A program made the position numbers and the translations under genes. Positions 22,361-37,900 of a stretch of 64,000 nucleotides of DNA are shown here, piece by piece. The stretch covers positions 107,401 through 171,400 of the forward strand of contig NMRB01001193.1 of NCBI GenBank assembly GCA_002633025.1, read 5' to 3'. The notes below the pieces were generated by a model, which made no database searches, had not been told where the DNA came from, and saw nothing but the letters and a program-made list of their open reading frames with translations. Position 1 is the stretch's first letter. Every line of letters begins with the position of its first letter. The stretch comes from Notospermus geniculatus (taxonomy: Eukaryota; Nemertea; Pilidiophora; Heteronemertea; Lineidae).

Positions 22361-22962
22361 GGATTTCTATAACCTCTGGTCTGCATAAAATATTCAAAGA
22401 CATGGAAATCGAAGTGCCGTTAACTGAGTTCGACCCCAGTCCGCTGGACAATAGAGGCGGTAACAACACGGTGGAAACATCATTGCCAGAAGTTGCCAAA
22501 GGAGAGAATGGGAGCGTTCCAGGAATAAATTCAACGGATGTGATTGCTGAGGATAAAGTTGATGAAACTGAGACAGTAGTTGTGTCAGGAAAAAGACGAA
22601 GACACAAGCGCCGTCATAGTAAGAATAAAAGTTTCACGAATATGTCAGAGGAAAAAAGATTGCCAGAAAAGATTGATGAGTTGCCCGCCGATATGGATAA
22701 AAATGCGAATAAAATCAAACGGATAGATTATGTTCTTATTTACCCGGATAAACATCCCGAGGAAGAGACTGGCAAGAGTAAACAAAAAGAACTTGAAAGA
22801 CATATCAACAATAGGAAAAAATTTGAAGCGGCCATGCGAGCGGAGGAGTTGGAAATTCAAAAAGAGAAACACAGGGAGAATATTTTTGTGAAAATTCATG
22901 TGCCTTTTCAACGGCTTTGCAAACAGGCAGAAAAGTGTAAATTGGAGATGCCTTTATCAGGG
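22361..22962 (+). CDS. Anoctamin N-terminal cytosolic exon
   Basis: The acceptor CTCATGCTTTCAG ends at 22360; the first in-frame Met after it is at 22402 (MEIEVPLTEFDPSP). The exon has a basic cluster KRRRHKRRHSKNK, then the family's dimerisation-domain start KRIDYVLIYPDKHPEEE, a charged helix and FVKIHVPFQRL. An ATG at 22318 is in frame only if the acceptor is not used. The open frame before 22402 leaves room for coding sequence further upstream. Confidence 0.75.
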
Positions 22963-25900
22963 GTAAGTGGGTGACTGGTAAATACTTCTGCATCATTCTA
23001 ATTGCATTCATCTCTGTTAATTGGCAATTTATGTGCTGAATAATTAGCAGCTTGTACTGATTAATTAGCAGCCGAAGTGCTGACTAATTAGCAGCCGATC
23101 TGATAAATTAGCGGTTAATGTGTCAGTTAATTAGCAGTGAGTGTGTGCTGGTTAATTAGTGGTTGATGTGCCGATAATTAGCAATTGATGTGCCAATTAA
23201 TTAGCAGTTGATGTGCTGATTATTTTTGTCATTCTGTTTCAGTGTGAAATCTATGATGATGGCCCGAAAAACTGTTTTGAGAGATTTGAAGAAAGCCATT
23301 TCAAGACAGATGATGAGGGTAAGTTTTGAGTTTTCACCATGGCCAATTGATCAGCTGAGTGGCAAGGCCCATAGAGCTCTTGTTCTACGTAAAAGGCCTA
23401 TGCCATTGGGTGGGAGCAGTGGAATAACATGAACTTCATAAACACTGACATTTGAAACCACTCCAGTTATTATTCACGACACAGAATAAAACTGAAAGGA
23501 AGCACAGTATGGATGACCCAGATTATGTATGAGATTTTTCAATGTGAAGATTGGACAAATCCCTTCGTCAACAGTTCTTTATGTTTATGGGATATTGTTT
23601 GATTCTCTGCTCTGATCTCTGATCAATCATTAATAGTGTCAAGATACATGTATGCGTATTTTTTTATCATTTGCCATTCAAAACATTAGAAGACAAACTG
23701 TATATGGAAACTTCACTCCTTTTCTACCTATAATAACTTTATAAGGAAATATCAAGAGGACAGGCCAATGCAGAATTTGAGTGGTATTTAGATAGTGACT
23801 GAAAATCTGCCATTTGATTGACTTGAAATACATGTAGTAAAATTTGAATTTATGGGATATGACTCCGTGAAGTCACTGTGGTGTCAATCGCAACGCTTGA
23901 TTTGACATTCAATGAGTATATGTTACGAAGGATTTTTTTTATAAGATCAATTTGATTTATACTAGCGTGTATAGGCCTGTCTGATTTTGTTCTTACAAAA
24001 AATGATTGGAGATGCCAAAAGGCAATTGCATTTCATTGCATTCATAAATGTTTTCCATTTCATTGATATTAATATTTTTTGATGCCAAAGTTCCAACATT
24101 TTGATTCCCTGGCTTTGTCATCAGTCTTCTTGGCAACAGTCAAAAGGTCGGTGACACAGAGCGTTGCTATGTACACATTCTCAGGCTAAATTCATAAATT
24201 ATTCCACGTTCAAGCTGCAATCAGCTGCCAAATCGGATCACCCCATCAGTGCTAACTGGGTTACTTTATGTAATGAAAAGAAAAAATCAATTAAATGTTG
24301 ATAATAGTGAAAGAAACTAGCTCTTATTGCATCTTTTATTGAGCATTGGTAAAATATTTGCTGTTGGGCCTGTTATGCCTGACTGCACTCGCGCCCGCAG
24401 GCCATCCCGGGACTAACTAAGGCAGCTGTATTTGCGAGTTGGTATGTCACACCACAGATGACGAAATATGCAGATCAAAATGGAAATGTAATCATCTCAT
24501 TAGTGACATCTGTCCTGCTCTCCATTTTCCTCTCCACTTTGATTAAAGGAGTTAGACGCCGAAGTTGTAAACAAGCTGGTTTGTTTACAAACATGGTCAG
24601 CAAACTAGTTTTATTCCTTCGTGAAGGTGGCAGCACCAGTAGCGCCCCGTGATCGTTAGACTGGTGCCCGGTCCAATGCAACTCACTCACGATATTCATG
24701 TCAGTACCAATCACCGACAATAGGTGGCAGCACCAAAGGCGTCGCGTGGATAGCGAACCAGTGAGTGAGTGTTTACAACTTGGACGTCCAGCTCCTTTAA
24801 GGCCAATATTCCTTTTGGCTTTGGGCTTCATCAGATCTCCAATATGGCCGCCGGAGCCACCATCTTGTGACTTTGGGGTCCATTTTCTTGATGGTCAGGG
24901 CTGCATAATTCGTTGTATTACTGTCACACCAACATGACATGGTTTGCAATGCTCTTGTTCCAATGTGATACCAATTCTTCCCTCACTTCCTCCATCTTTG
25001 TCATTTTCAGTGGACTTCGTCAGTGCCCCATTCCAGTTCGACAAACGCCATCTATTTGAAGGCCACAAAAATGAAGACACATTCTTTCGTCCAGCACTCC
25101 GGAGTTACTTGGTAAGTGTCGCTTTAACCTGAAAGTGACCTAAATCGGCCAATATTAGTGCTGGTAAAAATATCAGTGGCAGTGCTGGTGTAGCTGATAA
25201 CTGCTCGGCTTCAGAAGTTTTCTGTTACTATGAGAAAGTCATTCATAAGCGAGTGACGATTTGCTAAAACTTACTCAAGTTGAAGTTGCCCCTGTCTGTT
25301 TTCAGACACACCAAATACTCATTCATGTTGACATCAGGGAAAAATCAAGCGATGAAGAAGACAGCCTTGCAAAAAAAGGTAGGGATGATTATTCGGCTTA
25401 TCTAGATTTAGCCTGGCAATAAAGTTTCTCTAAAGATGGGATTGGGAAGCCTCGAAATTGAAAAACATTATGTCAAAAAATCTAAATCAAAAAAATATCT
25501 CAACATCTTTTGAAAATCATAGACAACGGTCGGTGAATTAATGAAAATGTGTAGGAAATAGTCAGCCGTCACAATAATACAATTGTTTGATGGCTATTTC
25601 CTACAGGCAGGGAGACTATTTCCTTGAGGTAGATGCAACCTTCGAGTGTTGTGTCAATAATTCATTATGAAGTACTCATTTATTCATCCCACTGTCATCC
25701 ATGTCCACAACCAGGTTGAATCTGGAACCTGTGCAATATCACAGAGCTGTCATCAAAATGATTTCATTCCACAGAGATGCTGTTGATTCAGCCAATATTA
25801 CTTCATTATTTTGTTTACTTTGGGATCCTCTGATTGCTGTGGGACCTGATGATTAATAGCGAGGTTTCGCAAATCTGATGAAACAAGAAGTAGGAAATAC

Positions 25901-28900
25901 AAAATTCAACTTCATTTCCAGGATCTGATTTCAGGAGATGGTTGGTACCACAAATGTCCCTGCTGCCAGTGCATCTTTTAGCATATCATGTAAGACTGAG
26001 AGAATTACGGTGCATCTTGAATTTTTAAATTTCCACTTCGTATCTACGAAGTGGAAACGAAAGATAAATTTCAATGTTTAACACACACCATGACTCTAAC
26101 GGTCTAACATCATTCGCTAAAAGACGCTCTTGCAGCAGGTGATATTTGTGGTATATACCAACCATATCTCCTGAAATACATTGTGTCATGGTCCAATTTC
26201 GTATTTTGTATACTTCGTGTTTCGTCAGATTTGCGAAACCTCACTATATTATCAGTAGGAATACCACAGCAGTAAATGACAGAACTGGTCCAATCTTATC
26301 TATATGTCACCTGTTGAATGGTTCATTTACCTACACCGGTCATATTCTTTTCATACTATTAATCGGTGAGGTGACATGGTTGAATTGTTGTTGGGTAAAC
26401 ACCACACTTTTATAGGACATGTTTATATGTAATGAGATGGAAGCGTGAATCTCCATTAGGCCTAACTTGACAATGGGCATTATTCCATGCATCATTTATG
26501 ACGGATATGTACCGGGTACTGAGTCTTATTTGAAAGTAAAAAGACCGAATAGGCCCTACCAAGGAATATCTCCAAATCCACGAAGGCTAGCCTACCAAAT
26601 TTGTACAGTGGAACGTCCCTTAATGGACACCTCTGCCAGGAGGACACCTCTCTAATCAGGACACCAATGTTCATTTCAACCTCTGTAATCAGGACACCTC
26701 TCAATTAAGGACAGCATTTGTCAGTCCCGAAGGTGTCCTTAATAGAGAGGTTCCACTGTATTTCTATCCAATATGAAGAAATATGTTGGGCTTAAAACAA
26801 TGCTATTTGGATGAATTAAGAAATATAGGAAGACAGCAAAAATCACTTTTTCAAAGATAAATTTTTGAAAAACCGATAAGAAAAAGGAAACATGATGGCT
26901 CTTGTTCTTCCATTTAGTTTTACGCCGATTATCCGCCCCGATAATTCCAATTTTACGCCGAGTGTCTGGGTATGACGAGGGTAACCAAGGGAACCATGAT
27001 ATCCCGACTCCTGTTGGTAGGACTATGATCATTACTAAAGATTCATGACTTTACACTTAAGCACTGCTCCAAGTCTGTGCGAGTCAGTTGGCTCTAAAGG
27101 AGCAACCTAACCACAAAATATATGTGACCCGGCACACCAAAATGAGTCGGAAGTCGCACAGAAGAAGACCGAAGGTGGAACCGGACAGCAACCACAGAAA
27201 TCGACCAAGTCAGATTTCACAATGGGCAGACAATCCTGAAATCAACGAACCGTTGGGGTCACCTTGGACATGTTGGGTCTTCTTATGTGCGCATTCCGAC
27301 TCATTTTGTCGTGCCGGGTCACAATGGACACGGTTTGTGTCATTGACCTAAAGCACTAGAAGTCGTAGGAAATCAACAATGGTGAATAGCACACCGCCCG
27401 GTTTCTATTTTTACCAGCGAAGGTCGGACAAATATTAGATAACAAGTAGACTTTACTGAGTGACCACATTGTCGTTGGTGAGACAGGACAAAAGCAGGGT
27501 CGGACAAACACAATGAAATTGACACGGACGACGTCACTCGGGCGGTTCGCTATTGCCCATTGAGAACCATTTGCAGGAGAAAACTCTCACATGGAGCAGG
27601 CCTTTAAATTTCATAGCCATTGCTATTCGTATTACCGGTACTGCCTCTGCATGAAGCATTTGGGACCCACGCGACCTTCTGCTGACAATTTTTGGCTACG
27701 AAGTGTCAATGCAAACAAAAGGTCTAAGCCGCCTTAAAGCACCATGGTATTGCCACTTTCTGTCGACAGCCGGCGCCACCGGTACCCGTTCTCCAATAAT
27801 GTAGTTAAGCCTTTCGCCCCAGTGTTGGAGAATGTATGATTGCACTACAATGCACATAGTAGCATGCGTAATTTACCAAGTCGTCAATAGAGGGCTAACG
27901 CGGGTAGGTGTAACGCAGGATTGGGAAGCAATACTGTGGTCCTTTGAGCACTGGTATAAACATGGAGGTATTATTGAGAAGGAGCGAGCACGGCCCTAAT
28001 CGCTGTGACCACAATTCCACGCCCCCATTGTTTGCCTTTGTTCTCGCCTATTGTCCGGTACGCAAGCTGAGCTCCTTGAAGGCAATCATGAATTCCACAC
28101 AACTCTCAAAGTGCAGCGCCATCTATAATTGATATCGCGTCGACCCTAGTCTCGTGCCACCAGACTCTGCAATTTTCAATTTTAGAGTCTGGTCCAGATG
28201 GTACCTTTTGCTTGTAAAAACCATCATGGCGGACAATCTACCGCCGATGACGTAGAACACAATGCACAATCAAAGCAAAAAGCATTCAGCGTGCGAGTAA
28301 AACTGCAGTATTTTGTACCCTTTGCTGTTAGCCCTACCGCACTTTTTATACTACAATTTCGTCCTCAATCGAAAAATTATATACATACCTGTCGGAATTC
28401 CAATGAAAGACACTATAAATTGACTTGACAACACAGATTGAGGCGATTCATATCACGCTTCGAGTGATCTGGGCGNTTTTAAGGTAAACATGATAATGAT
28501 AATGATAATGAGATTCTTCGCATCTGAAAAGTTTGAAGAGGATTGCGTTATGATAGTTTAAAAGATGAAGAGTTCAGGTAACATATACGGGTGGTCGTTT
28601 CAGTGCGAGATGCTGCGAGGTGCTGTTTTTGACGCCATGAAAACGATGAATTTTTCAGTTTTCGTGCGTTGGCAACGTCCACTGCCATTGTTCCCTTCTA
28701 TTGTTTGGACTCTGACCATTGTACAAGGGAAGTGCTGACTGCACACGGAAATTACCGAAGATTAGATCGGCTTTTTCCGACCATCATGCGGCGTTATTAG
28801 CCTATTGTCCCCCTAATCACTTTAGCAAACAGCGGAACGATGATTGTACTGTTTGATGTGAGGTCCGTGCTCGCTCCTTCTCAATAATACCTCCATGGTA

Positions 28901-31900
28901 TAAACCACTGCCCATTAAATAATCAACAGTTGGCTTCAAAAAGAAGTATCTGCTGTGATCCTGCCACTGCGGGGAGCAGTCAAGAACTTCCTATGACCTT
29001 TCTTTGATTATCAAATGATATAATTTCAGTCTCAAGTAATTAATTCTTTGATTACCAATACTAATTAGTGACCTACACTAACGAGATAGTGTTTTACTGT
29101 TGCCATAGCAACTGATCAGATCCATTGGTAAATGTGAAAATCTACATTTGTACGTACGAACACTTACCCTTTTATTGACAAAGTTACCATGCCCAGTGAA
29201 GATGGAAGAAAATGTTGGCGAAAAATCCACATTTTAAAATGTCATTAAAATCCTCAGCAGCCATTCTTGTCACATCATGCACACCACAGTCTTTTACGTT
29301 CTTTTAATTAAATCTTTTTACCTGTGGACCATATTTGAATATGTACACAAAGACACGCTACTTCTTTCCTTCTTCTCATCTGTTTTATCCAATCTTTTCA
29401 TTTGTAATGTTTGTGTCGATAGACAATCATGTGAAAAGAAAATATGGTAAGATGGCATGAATATTTTGAAGTCATATTGGTAACTAAGAATTGATCACAC
29501 ATGCACACATGATTGATATAATATGTATTTCTCTGTTTTAGTCCTTTAGTCCAAGAATGAAGTGCACGACTTCTTATAGTTCTGTATTAGCAAAGTGAAA
29601 ATGTTGTCATAATGTTATGTTTGCACCTCAAACGTTTGCTGTGACATCTTATTATGAAAGCTCCCAAGTGTATTGATAAGATATAGCTTTGGACGTATGT
29701 TGTAATATGGGGATGCTGTAGTCATGGAGTTAAGAAAGATACAAAGCCAGACTGTACGAAGAAGCAGCATGTTTCATGCAAACTTGATGCGTGAAATGGG
29801 CACAAAACAGGAGCGTACAAGGTGCATTGCATCAGGTATCTACCTCAGTCACAAAATGGAGGTATGTTTGATGCATATGCACCAAATGGGCATAAAACAG
29901 GAGTATACCTGGTGCATTGCCACAGGTACATGTATCTACCTCACAAGATGAAGGTATGTTAGATGCACATGCACCAATCCTACATCAAGTTAAAGCTTGT
30001 CATTTAAAAGTCATTCTTTTCTCTTTCAAAAAGGCTTGCCATATCTGCTGATGAAGAAGACATACACGGACAGCCTTCTGCTGCACGAAAAATCAGAGGA
30101 AGACCCCATCGTACACGAATTGATCGAGCTTCGTCAAAAACATGGGCTTATGTCGGAAGAAGCTGCGGAAAAGTTGAAGACGACAGAAGTGGATCCGGAC
30201 CCTCGGAAACAGATGAACCACACATGGACTAAGATTAACAAATATCAACCATTGTGGCGGATACGAAATTATTTCGGTGAAAAGATTGGATTTTATTTTG
30301 CCTGGTCAGGGCAGTTGATAACTTCACTGTGGATTCCTACGATTTTTGGATTTTGTATATTTTTGTACGGATTATACCTCAGGTAAGTTTATATTACACT
30401 ATATGCCTTTGTTTCTTTAGGGGGAGGGGCATTCGGGGTGAGGCAGGTGCTCAACCCTGTAAAGTGGGCATGGCTGCTAAAAAGTAACCCGTGAAAATGA
30501 AATGCAATATTTGAAGTACAATTTTATCTCCCTATTTTTTGAGCTATAGACAGTTCTCAAATTGACGTCACAACCTCGGTCTGAAACTGAATGACGTGAC
30601 GCAGAGAACCCATGACAGTGGCTTCGACGACGTTGCATCAGAGTCGGCCATTGCTGAATCATGAATGGCGTCATCTCAGCTGGTTTCAGATCGAGGTTGT
30701 GGTTGCGATTTTGGCGGAAGTGCACAGATCTGTGTATTCGAGATTCGTCTATTAGCTTATTACGAAGAAGTAATACACAATCAAAGCAAAAACATTTGGC
30801 ATTCAGTGACAACAAGTTGTTAGCCCAACTGTTGGTTTTTCAAAGCAGTATTGTATCATTTTCCTGTCATTTCTCTCTGCAGTGTCAAAAGACATACCAC
30901 CGGTGGAACTTTGAATGTCAAAAACACAACGCTGACATCTGGTAATGTGACAACTACACCAGATCCTTTAGCGGAGTAAGTCGATCAGCAGCTTCTTATT
31001 GACGTCATTATAATATCCTATAACGAAATTGAAAACAAATCATTTCATGGTAGGAAATGTCATAAATGCAGAAACAGTCACCATCTTTTACATTTAAACG
31101 CTTGGGGGGGGGGGGGTTACATACCCGAATGTCCAGACTACTCTGAATGACCATTAGAAAAGTTTGGTCTGCACATCTGGTGCTCACCAGTCTATCTGGC
31201 CTGACGGCCATCTAGCCTGGTTCGAATCCATCACATTTCCCGTTTCTGAGGTGGTGAGAGCCTCAGCCAATCATCAGGGCGCGAAGGAAAATTGACGTGC
31301 CAATCAAAATCCATGTTGCAAATTCGAGCGTGAAGAGCAAAGAAAGTGTCCAACGGTGATTTGTTTCACGAGTTCTGATTGGCTCGGAGGCGGGGTCAAG
31401 TAGGGGTCAGGTTCATTAATAATTTATGCATTAACGGAAAAGATGACATGATTCGGACAAGGCTAAAGACGGAGTCGATAGCCTTGTTTGGACAAGATGG
31501 GTCTGCAGAGCTATGGATGAAAACAGGCCTGGGGATGACCAAACATTCGTCTTCAGAGCCTTTGACAGACGTAGGTCACCAGAGCTTTGGTGACACAACC
31601 TTGGTTGATGGGGTAAGGTCTATGGTGTTGCCATTGAAATGACTTTCCCCCTCTGACTTGAGACATGGTGCAAGCAACACAGTACATGTATAATTCGACA
31701 GCATGAATTCCTCTTGTTATTTGAAGTTGACAATCATAAAAGTGCTTCATTTACAGCGGGCCTGTGACATTTACTGATGTGTGAGTACAGACTGTGTTTT
31801 AAGTTGAAGGAGAATAGACTTGTATCATTCTGTTATTTTTCCCCTTTCATAGTTGATGTTGTGATTGTGAAGCACAGCACACTTTCTCAGTTGTGACTGA

Positions 31901-34900
31901 AATAAATGTCAGTTATTCATTTCAGTACACCTTTATATGTACAGTGCAACCTCGCTATAACGAACTGCTTGGGATCCAAGGGTAAAGTTCGTTATAGTGA
32001 GGGGTTCGTTATAGCGTGGAATCCGACAAAGGCGAGTCTGTATGGTCAATGGCAATGGTCCGAGGATGTACATTGACATGTGTGCACTGAAAACGCTGTC
32101 AATGTTTATAAATGAAAGTTTCGATGTCTCAATTTGTTATTAAATTCCAAATTAAGCAAACAGGTAATTAAAGAACACATTAACTTATGTAATTTGTAAT
32201 ATGTAGGCCTATTCATTGACTGTGATTAGTTTCACGGGAAATTGCACATGCCCGACAGAGTTGGATCAACCAGCTGACAGGGGCTACAGGGAACCTGAAA
32301 AATAGCCCTGTGTGAAAATTTTCGGGTCCATTGGGAAGGGTTCGTTATATCGAGGTTCGTTACAGCGAGGTTGCACTGTATTTGCTTTACACTTCAATGT
32401 CGATTTTGACAGATATTTCATTTGCACGTCTTCTGGTTCTGGGTCTCTCTGCTTCATTTCAGTGCATTGATTTTTCAGTGATGGGTTGCGATCTTCCATT
32501 AGGCCTAACCCAATAGAGCCCATGCTGCCCTAAACCACCCTGCCGTGAGCCGCCTAGAAGACCACACCCACTTTTTGACATACTAGTATCCCCATCACCT
32601 CTAATGTACCAACTACTGCCGGCAGCATCACAATCTGCCATGTCTCCAGGCGCCGATACCGCCATAACTGCCTTAACTGCCATAACTGCCTCTTCTCTAG
32701 GCCTATTCAACTATGCTGCTTGACATTCTAAATGTACCGGTACACCGAAGTGAAGAGCCTTGCACTCCTATTAAACCTGTTAATCTTTTATATTAAAAGA
32801 AAACAATTTGTAATTTCAGTCTCGTGGCAAAGTTGAGTGCAGTATTGGACATCATCAAAGAGTCATTTGACAATGAAGTCACTCCATGGTTTTCACTCAT
32901 CATATGCTTATGGGGTGAGTTCACCATCTCTCCGCCTTTTTGGTGCCAAAGGATGCGTTCAGAAAGTTCTTCAAGGAAACTCAAGGGAGGCGCGAGAGCG
33001 TTCAGAAAGGTATTTGGCAAGTGGCCAAGGGTTCCTCGAGGCTGGCCGAGTCGCTCCCTTGGGGGAACTCCTGGCATGCATTTCGTTTCCTTTCTTTCAA
33101 AATGAATGGCCAAACACGCAAGACATGGAATATCTCATGACTGCAACACCACAGTAGTACCTTTCCCCAAGGAAGCGCAAATATTGTTCGGAAATTCACC
33201 TTCACTGGGCATGCTCACAATCCCCGAGAATGACAATCATCATCATGGAGAATGACAATCATCATCATGGAGAATGGCCATCATCATCATGGAGAATGGC
33301 CATCATCATCATGGAGAATGACAATCATCATCATGGACAGGGATCGCGTTAAGGTGCGTCCATGCGTCCCTGGACGCATGAAATCAACTTCAGACGCAAC
33401 TTGAGAAAAAAAGTTTCCTGCAAAAACGTCCTCCTGAGATATTCAGGACGCAACGTAAGACGCCTAATTTTTTCATTCTTGCAATTGAAAAACGTCCATG
33501 CCAATATGGCCGTATGAATTTTTGGGATCTATGAGGAAAAAAACGCCCCCTTAGGCCTATTGACGCCGTCTCTGCGTTACCACGCGCACTGTCAACATAC
33601 CTCTTCATAGGTCTATTTGCTGGTCTTCCCTGCAAAAGAGTCCATTTAGTTGGACTCATGGGAATCGAATTTGGACTCCTCATTTTCAAGCAATCTGACG
33701 CAAAAAGAGTCCACTTGAAAAAAATGGACTCATGAAAAAAAATCCTTAATGCTACCACTGATGGAGAATGACAATCATCATCATGGAGAATGACAATCAT
33801 CATCATGGAGAAGACCATCATCATCATGGAGAATGACAATCATCATCATGGAGAATGACAATCATCATCATGGAGAATGACAATCATCATCATGGAGAAT
33901 GACAATCATCATCATGGAGAAGACCATCATCATCATGGAGAATGACAATCATCATCATGGAGAATGACAATCATCATCATGGAGAATGACAATCATCATC
34001 ATGGAGAATGACAATCATCATCATGGAGAAGACCATCATCATCATGGAGAATGACAATCATCATCATGGAGAATGACAATCATCATCATGGAGAATGACA
34101 ATCATCATCATGGAGAATGACAGTCATCATCATGGAGAATGACAGTCATCATCATGGAGAATGACAGTCATCCTCATGGAGAATGACAGTCATCATCATG
34201 GAGAATGACAGTCATCGTCATGGAGAATGAATGGCCGGCCCTTCTGTGAAATGTGCTTGTGAAAGGGGCATCTCAGTTTGGCCTTCATTGATGTCTTTGA
34301 TTAGAGGGAGGCCAGATAACCATGACCTTGATCTTCTCCTTGTAGGATAATTAGTTCATGTATTCTTTTATGTCAGGTACCATCTTCCTCGAGAGCTGGA
34401 AACGAAAAAATGCTGTGTTGGCGTACGAATGGGATGTTGACTCCTTTGAGTACACCGAACCAGACAGACCTGAGTTCTTTGGCCTCAAGACTAGACCAGT
34501 AAGTTCTGGTGCTAACAAGCCACAAATTGATATCTTTGTTGACATTCATATGGTGTAGTTAATTACAAAATGCTCCACTGGCCAACTTTCCCAAAGGGTT
34601 CACTAAGTAGTCAACAGCTTTTAGCATCTTGTGTCCTGCTTGATCAGTTGATGTCATGCTGAATGCTTGATTCCACCCCTCAAGGATGATGTCTAATTGC
34701 CTTCATAACTACATGTATAGCCCTTGTTACACTACATAAAAAACCCGTGTCGAACCCGGGTTTTTTCTGTCCACACCTGGTAAAAACGCGGTGTAATAAT
34801 GCCCTCCGAGCTCGAACGGGTTTTGGAGGGCTTAATTTAGGTCCCCGTCACAAAATTTCAGTAGTGTTGACGGGCACCGGGCATCAGGAGGGATTTTTCA

Positions 34901-37900
34901 GAGCCGGGCTAGACCCGGGTGTCAAAAAACACGGGGATTTCTATGTAGTGTAACCACGGCTTATGTTGTAGGCTCACGTGTAGGCCTCATTTGAGACCAA
35001 ATAACGGGCTTATCCTGTTTGTTATCTAATTTAGGATCCAGTGACGAATGAAGAGACATGGTATTACCCATTATGGCGACAGTTCTTGAAGTTTCTCATC
35101 TCAGGATCTGTGCTTGTTGTTATGGTAAGTTGAGGAGGAACATTGGTATGAATAAAGTCTACTCGTTAACCGGGAAATCATAGATCCTGATGCTGCCATG
35201 GGGTCACAATGCACTAGCATCATAAAAAAACAATGCACTCTGTGATGATGTCATAAAGATGCAATATCTGGTACTGAAGCAGTTAAAGCCCCACTGTATT
35301 GAATTACGATATTTTCAAAATGTTGGGAGAATGCACATTGAGGTCTCATGGCCTCTTGTAGGCCCCCAAAATGCCTGCCTCATACCTAATTCAGAGAATC
35401 AAGGCCTAGTTTTCAGCACACATAGTAAAAACGACAGGGAGAGCTCCAATTTATTCAAATGGAGCGTAGTACATCTTACACTACAATGACGTTGTGACGT
35501 CGTCCACTGACGTCGAGAATTGCGGAGATGATTTGTGCCTTTCAAATTCAATACAGTGGGGGTTTAATGCTTTTACTCCACTTTTGCACAAGCATGACAA
35601 GGACATCCAACACGTTAACTTTGTTCTTCCAAACTGTCTGCGTAAATCATGCTGTATATTGTTTGTAATTGTGGACTCCGACTATAAAGCAAAAGGCCTT
35701 GAACTTAACCATTTGGTGTGTATGTACCTTTGCATGAGATTTGGTTACTCTAGGTGGCTTATTCCCTCTTTACTTATGTACTCAAGGTCAATTTCCCTGT
35801 CACTCTTCAGAAAGAAACTTTATTGTTTGTTTCTAGGTGACAGTGGTCCTGATCAGTGTTGGCGCGGTTGTGGTGTATCGCGTCATCATCAGCGTTGATT
35901 ATTGCGGGTCAATGGAGGGGTGGCAGTGTCTAGCATCCTCGACAGTGGCATCAGCAATCATGAATGCTATATCCATTCTCATACTTGGAAAGGTAAAGTG
36001 CCCAAGTTGTATGTTCCATCGTGAAATTTCAAAGCTTCCCGTCACGTCACCTTCGGACTTCGCTGAGAGGGCAGAGACCAAAGGCGCAGAATCAGATCAG
36101 GACAAGAACAATTCTGCCTTTTGTCATACAGTATTACGTCTATTAAAGCACAAGATATCCAAAAAAGAACACAAGAAATGACACACGAAATGATAGTAAA
36201 AGTAAAGTCGTCTCCAAATTTTGCATATTTTCGACCCCAATCAGGGTCTTCCTCAGGTACTTTTTACTAGAGAAAGTGCCTAAGGAAGACCCCAGTTGGG
36301 GTCAAAAATTTGAAAAATTCAGAGATGACTTTACTTTTGCTATTATTAAAGCATGCATGTTCTATCCTTTCAGTTTTACGATTTCCTTGCTGTAAAGTTT
36401 ACTGACTGGGGTAAGTTGATATATGAAAATACTCAGTCACAGCTGGATCTATGTCCTTAGTGCATATCAAAAGAAGGAAAATACTTTCAGTCTCAGGCGG
36501 GGATCCCAGGGGGGGCACACCTGATGCACGCCCCCTTTTGGTCAACAAATCTGTAAAATTGACCATGAAATTCTGAAATTTGGAGCAAATCATTGAAATT
36601 TACCGCAGATTTCAATGTTTCTGGCACAGTGCCCCCTCTTTTCCTAAACTGTGGATCTGTCCCTGAGTCTCGATACGTGTATGTTGCCCTCTCCCTCCAA
36701 TGAAGAAAAATATCTTTTTCAAATTTCGGCCGTTCTTTGCAGAGAATCATCGGACAAAGACGTCGTACGATAATGCACTCATCATCAAGCTGTTCGCATT
36801 CAGCTTTGCCAACAGCTATGCTTCCTGCTTCTACATTGCTTTCTTCCGTGGGGTAAGTTTTGTGGTCATTTTTTGGGGGGGGGGGTTAAACTTCCCAAAT
36901 CAGATGGTATCGAGATGGTGAGTTTTGTTCCCATTCCTTCTTTCAGAACATCAAGACATTGTTTGCCAATGGTGTCTTGGGTCTCGGTCCGAAGTATGTT
37001 GACGTCTGCAGTGGCACAGATGGAACAAATTGTATGTCCATGTTGTCGTTACAAGTCCTGGTGCTAATGATTGCGAAAACACTCCCGAAGCTTTTCACAG
37101 ATATAATTTTACCGTAAGTAATGCAAAAGAAGGTGTAAATGTCGTCAAATCCTATGAAACAGGGTAGGCCTACCCAGTATCAGGGTGACGGCTGCCTGTA
37201 AGGATCAGGGGTTAGGTTTAAGAGTAGGAGTAGGCTTTAGGGGTCAGGTATCAAGGGGTGTGGGAGAGGCCAGGAGATAAGATTTGGAGTTTACGATATT
37301 CCCCCTTCAACAAAATTAATGCTTGTCAGTATCATCGTGAGAATCCCAGGGCTTCGTGCTCACTCCTTTNAAGGTGAAAATGAAAAAACTGAACTGAACC
37401 AAAGTTTTTTTTTTATTTTTATTCCGTCCTCCGTACCTGGGCTCAAAATCTTTGTGCCCGTAAACCAAAGAATATAATAACCGTGGCCTAACTCAGAAAA
37501 GAGGTCCCCCTTGCTGTGCTGTTTCTTGAGCAGATTTTTAAAGTTCTGCATGTTTTGTACTCTCTTCAGGTGGGTCAAAACATTATGGAGAAAGGGTAAA
37601 ATCTGTCCTTGCTGCCGTAAGAACAAAATTCATGTTAGTATGATGGAGGGAGAAATCTATGAACCCAATGAATACATTGAGCGGGAACGATTAAAGCCAG
37701 AACTTGGAGACTTCACACTCAGCGAGTACACAGAAAAAGTCATTCAATATGGCTACCTTATGGTGAGTAATTCATTTTACTGCAACACAAGACCTATTGA
37801 CACTTTTTGTCGACAGGCGGTGCCAGTGATGGTGATTGCATCATTCTCCGATACCGTAGTTTTGCCTTTCGCCCAGTGTTGGAGAATGTATGATTACAAT

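Noticed and set aside
28198-28428. 76-codon open frame in the element at 27949-28910
   Set aside because: No transposase-like or other motif; the composition looks random.
31195-31235. GGTTCGAATCC, a tRNA B box
   Set aside because: No A box at the right distance and no cloverleaf; at most a worn SINE trace.
33390-33839. 149-codon minus-strand frame with Met/His/Asp runs
   Set aside because: It is mostly the 22-base satellite read in reverse; the unit length is not a multiple of three, so the frame cannot persist.
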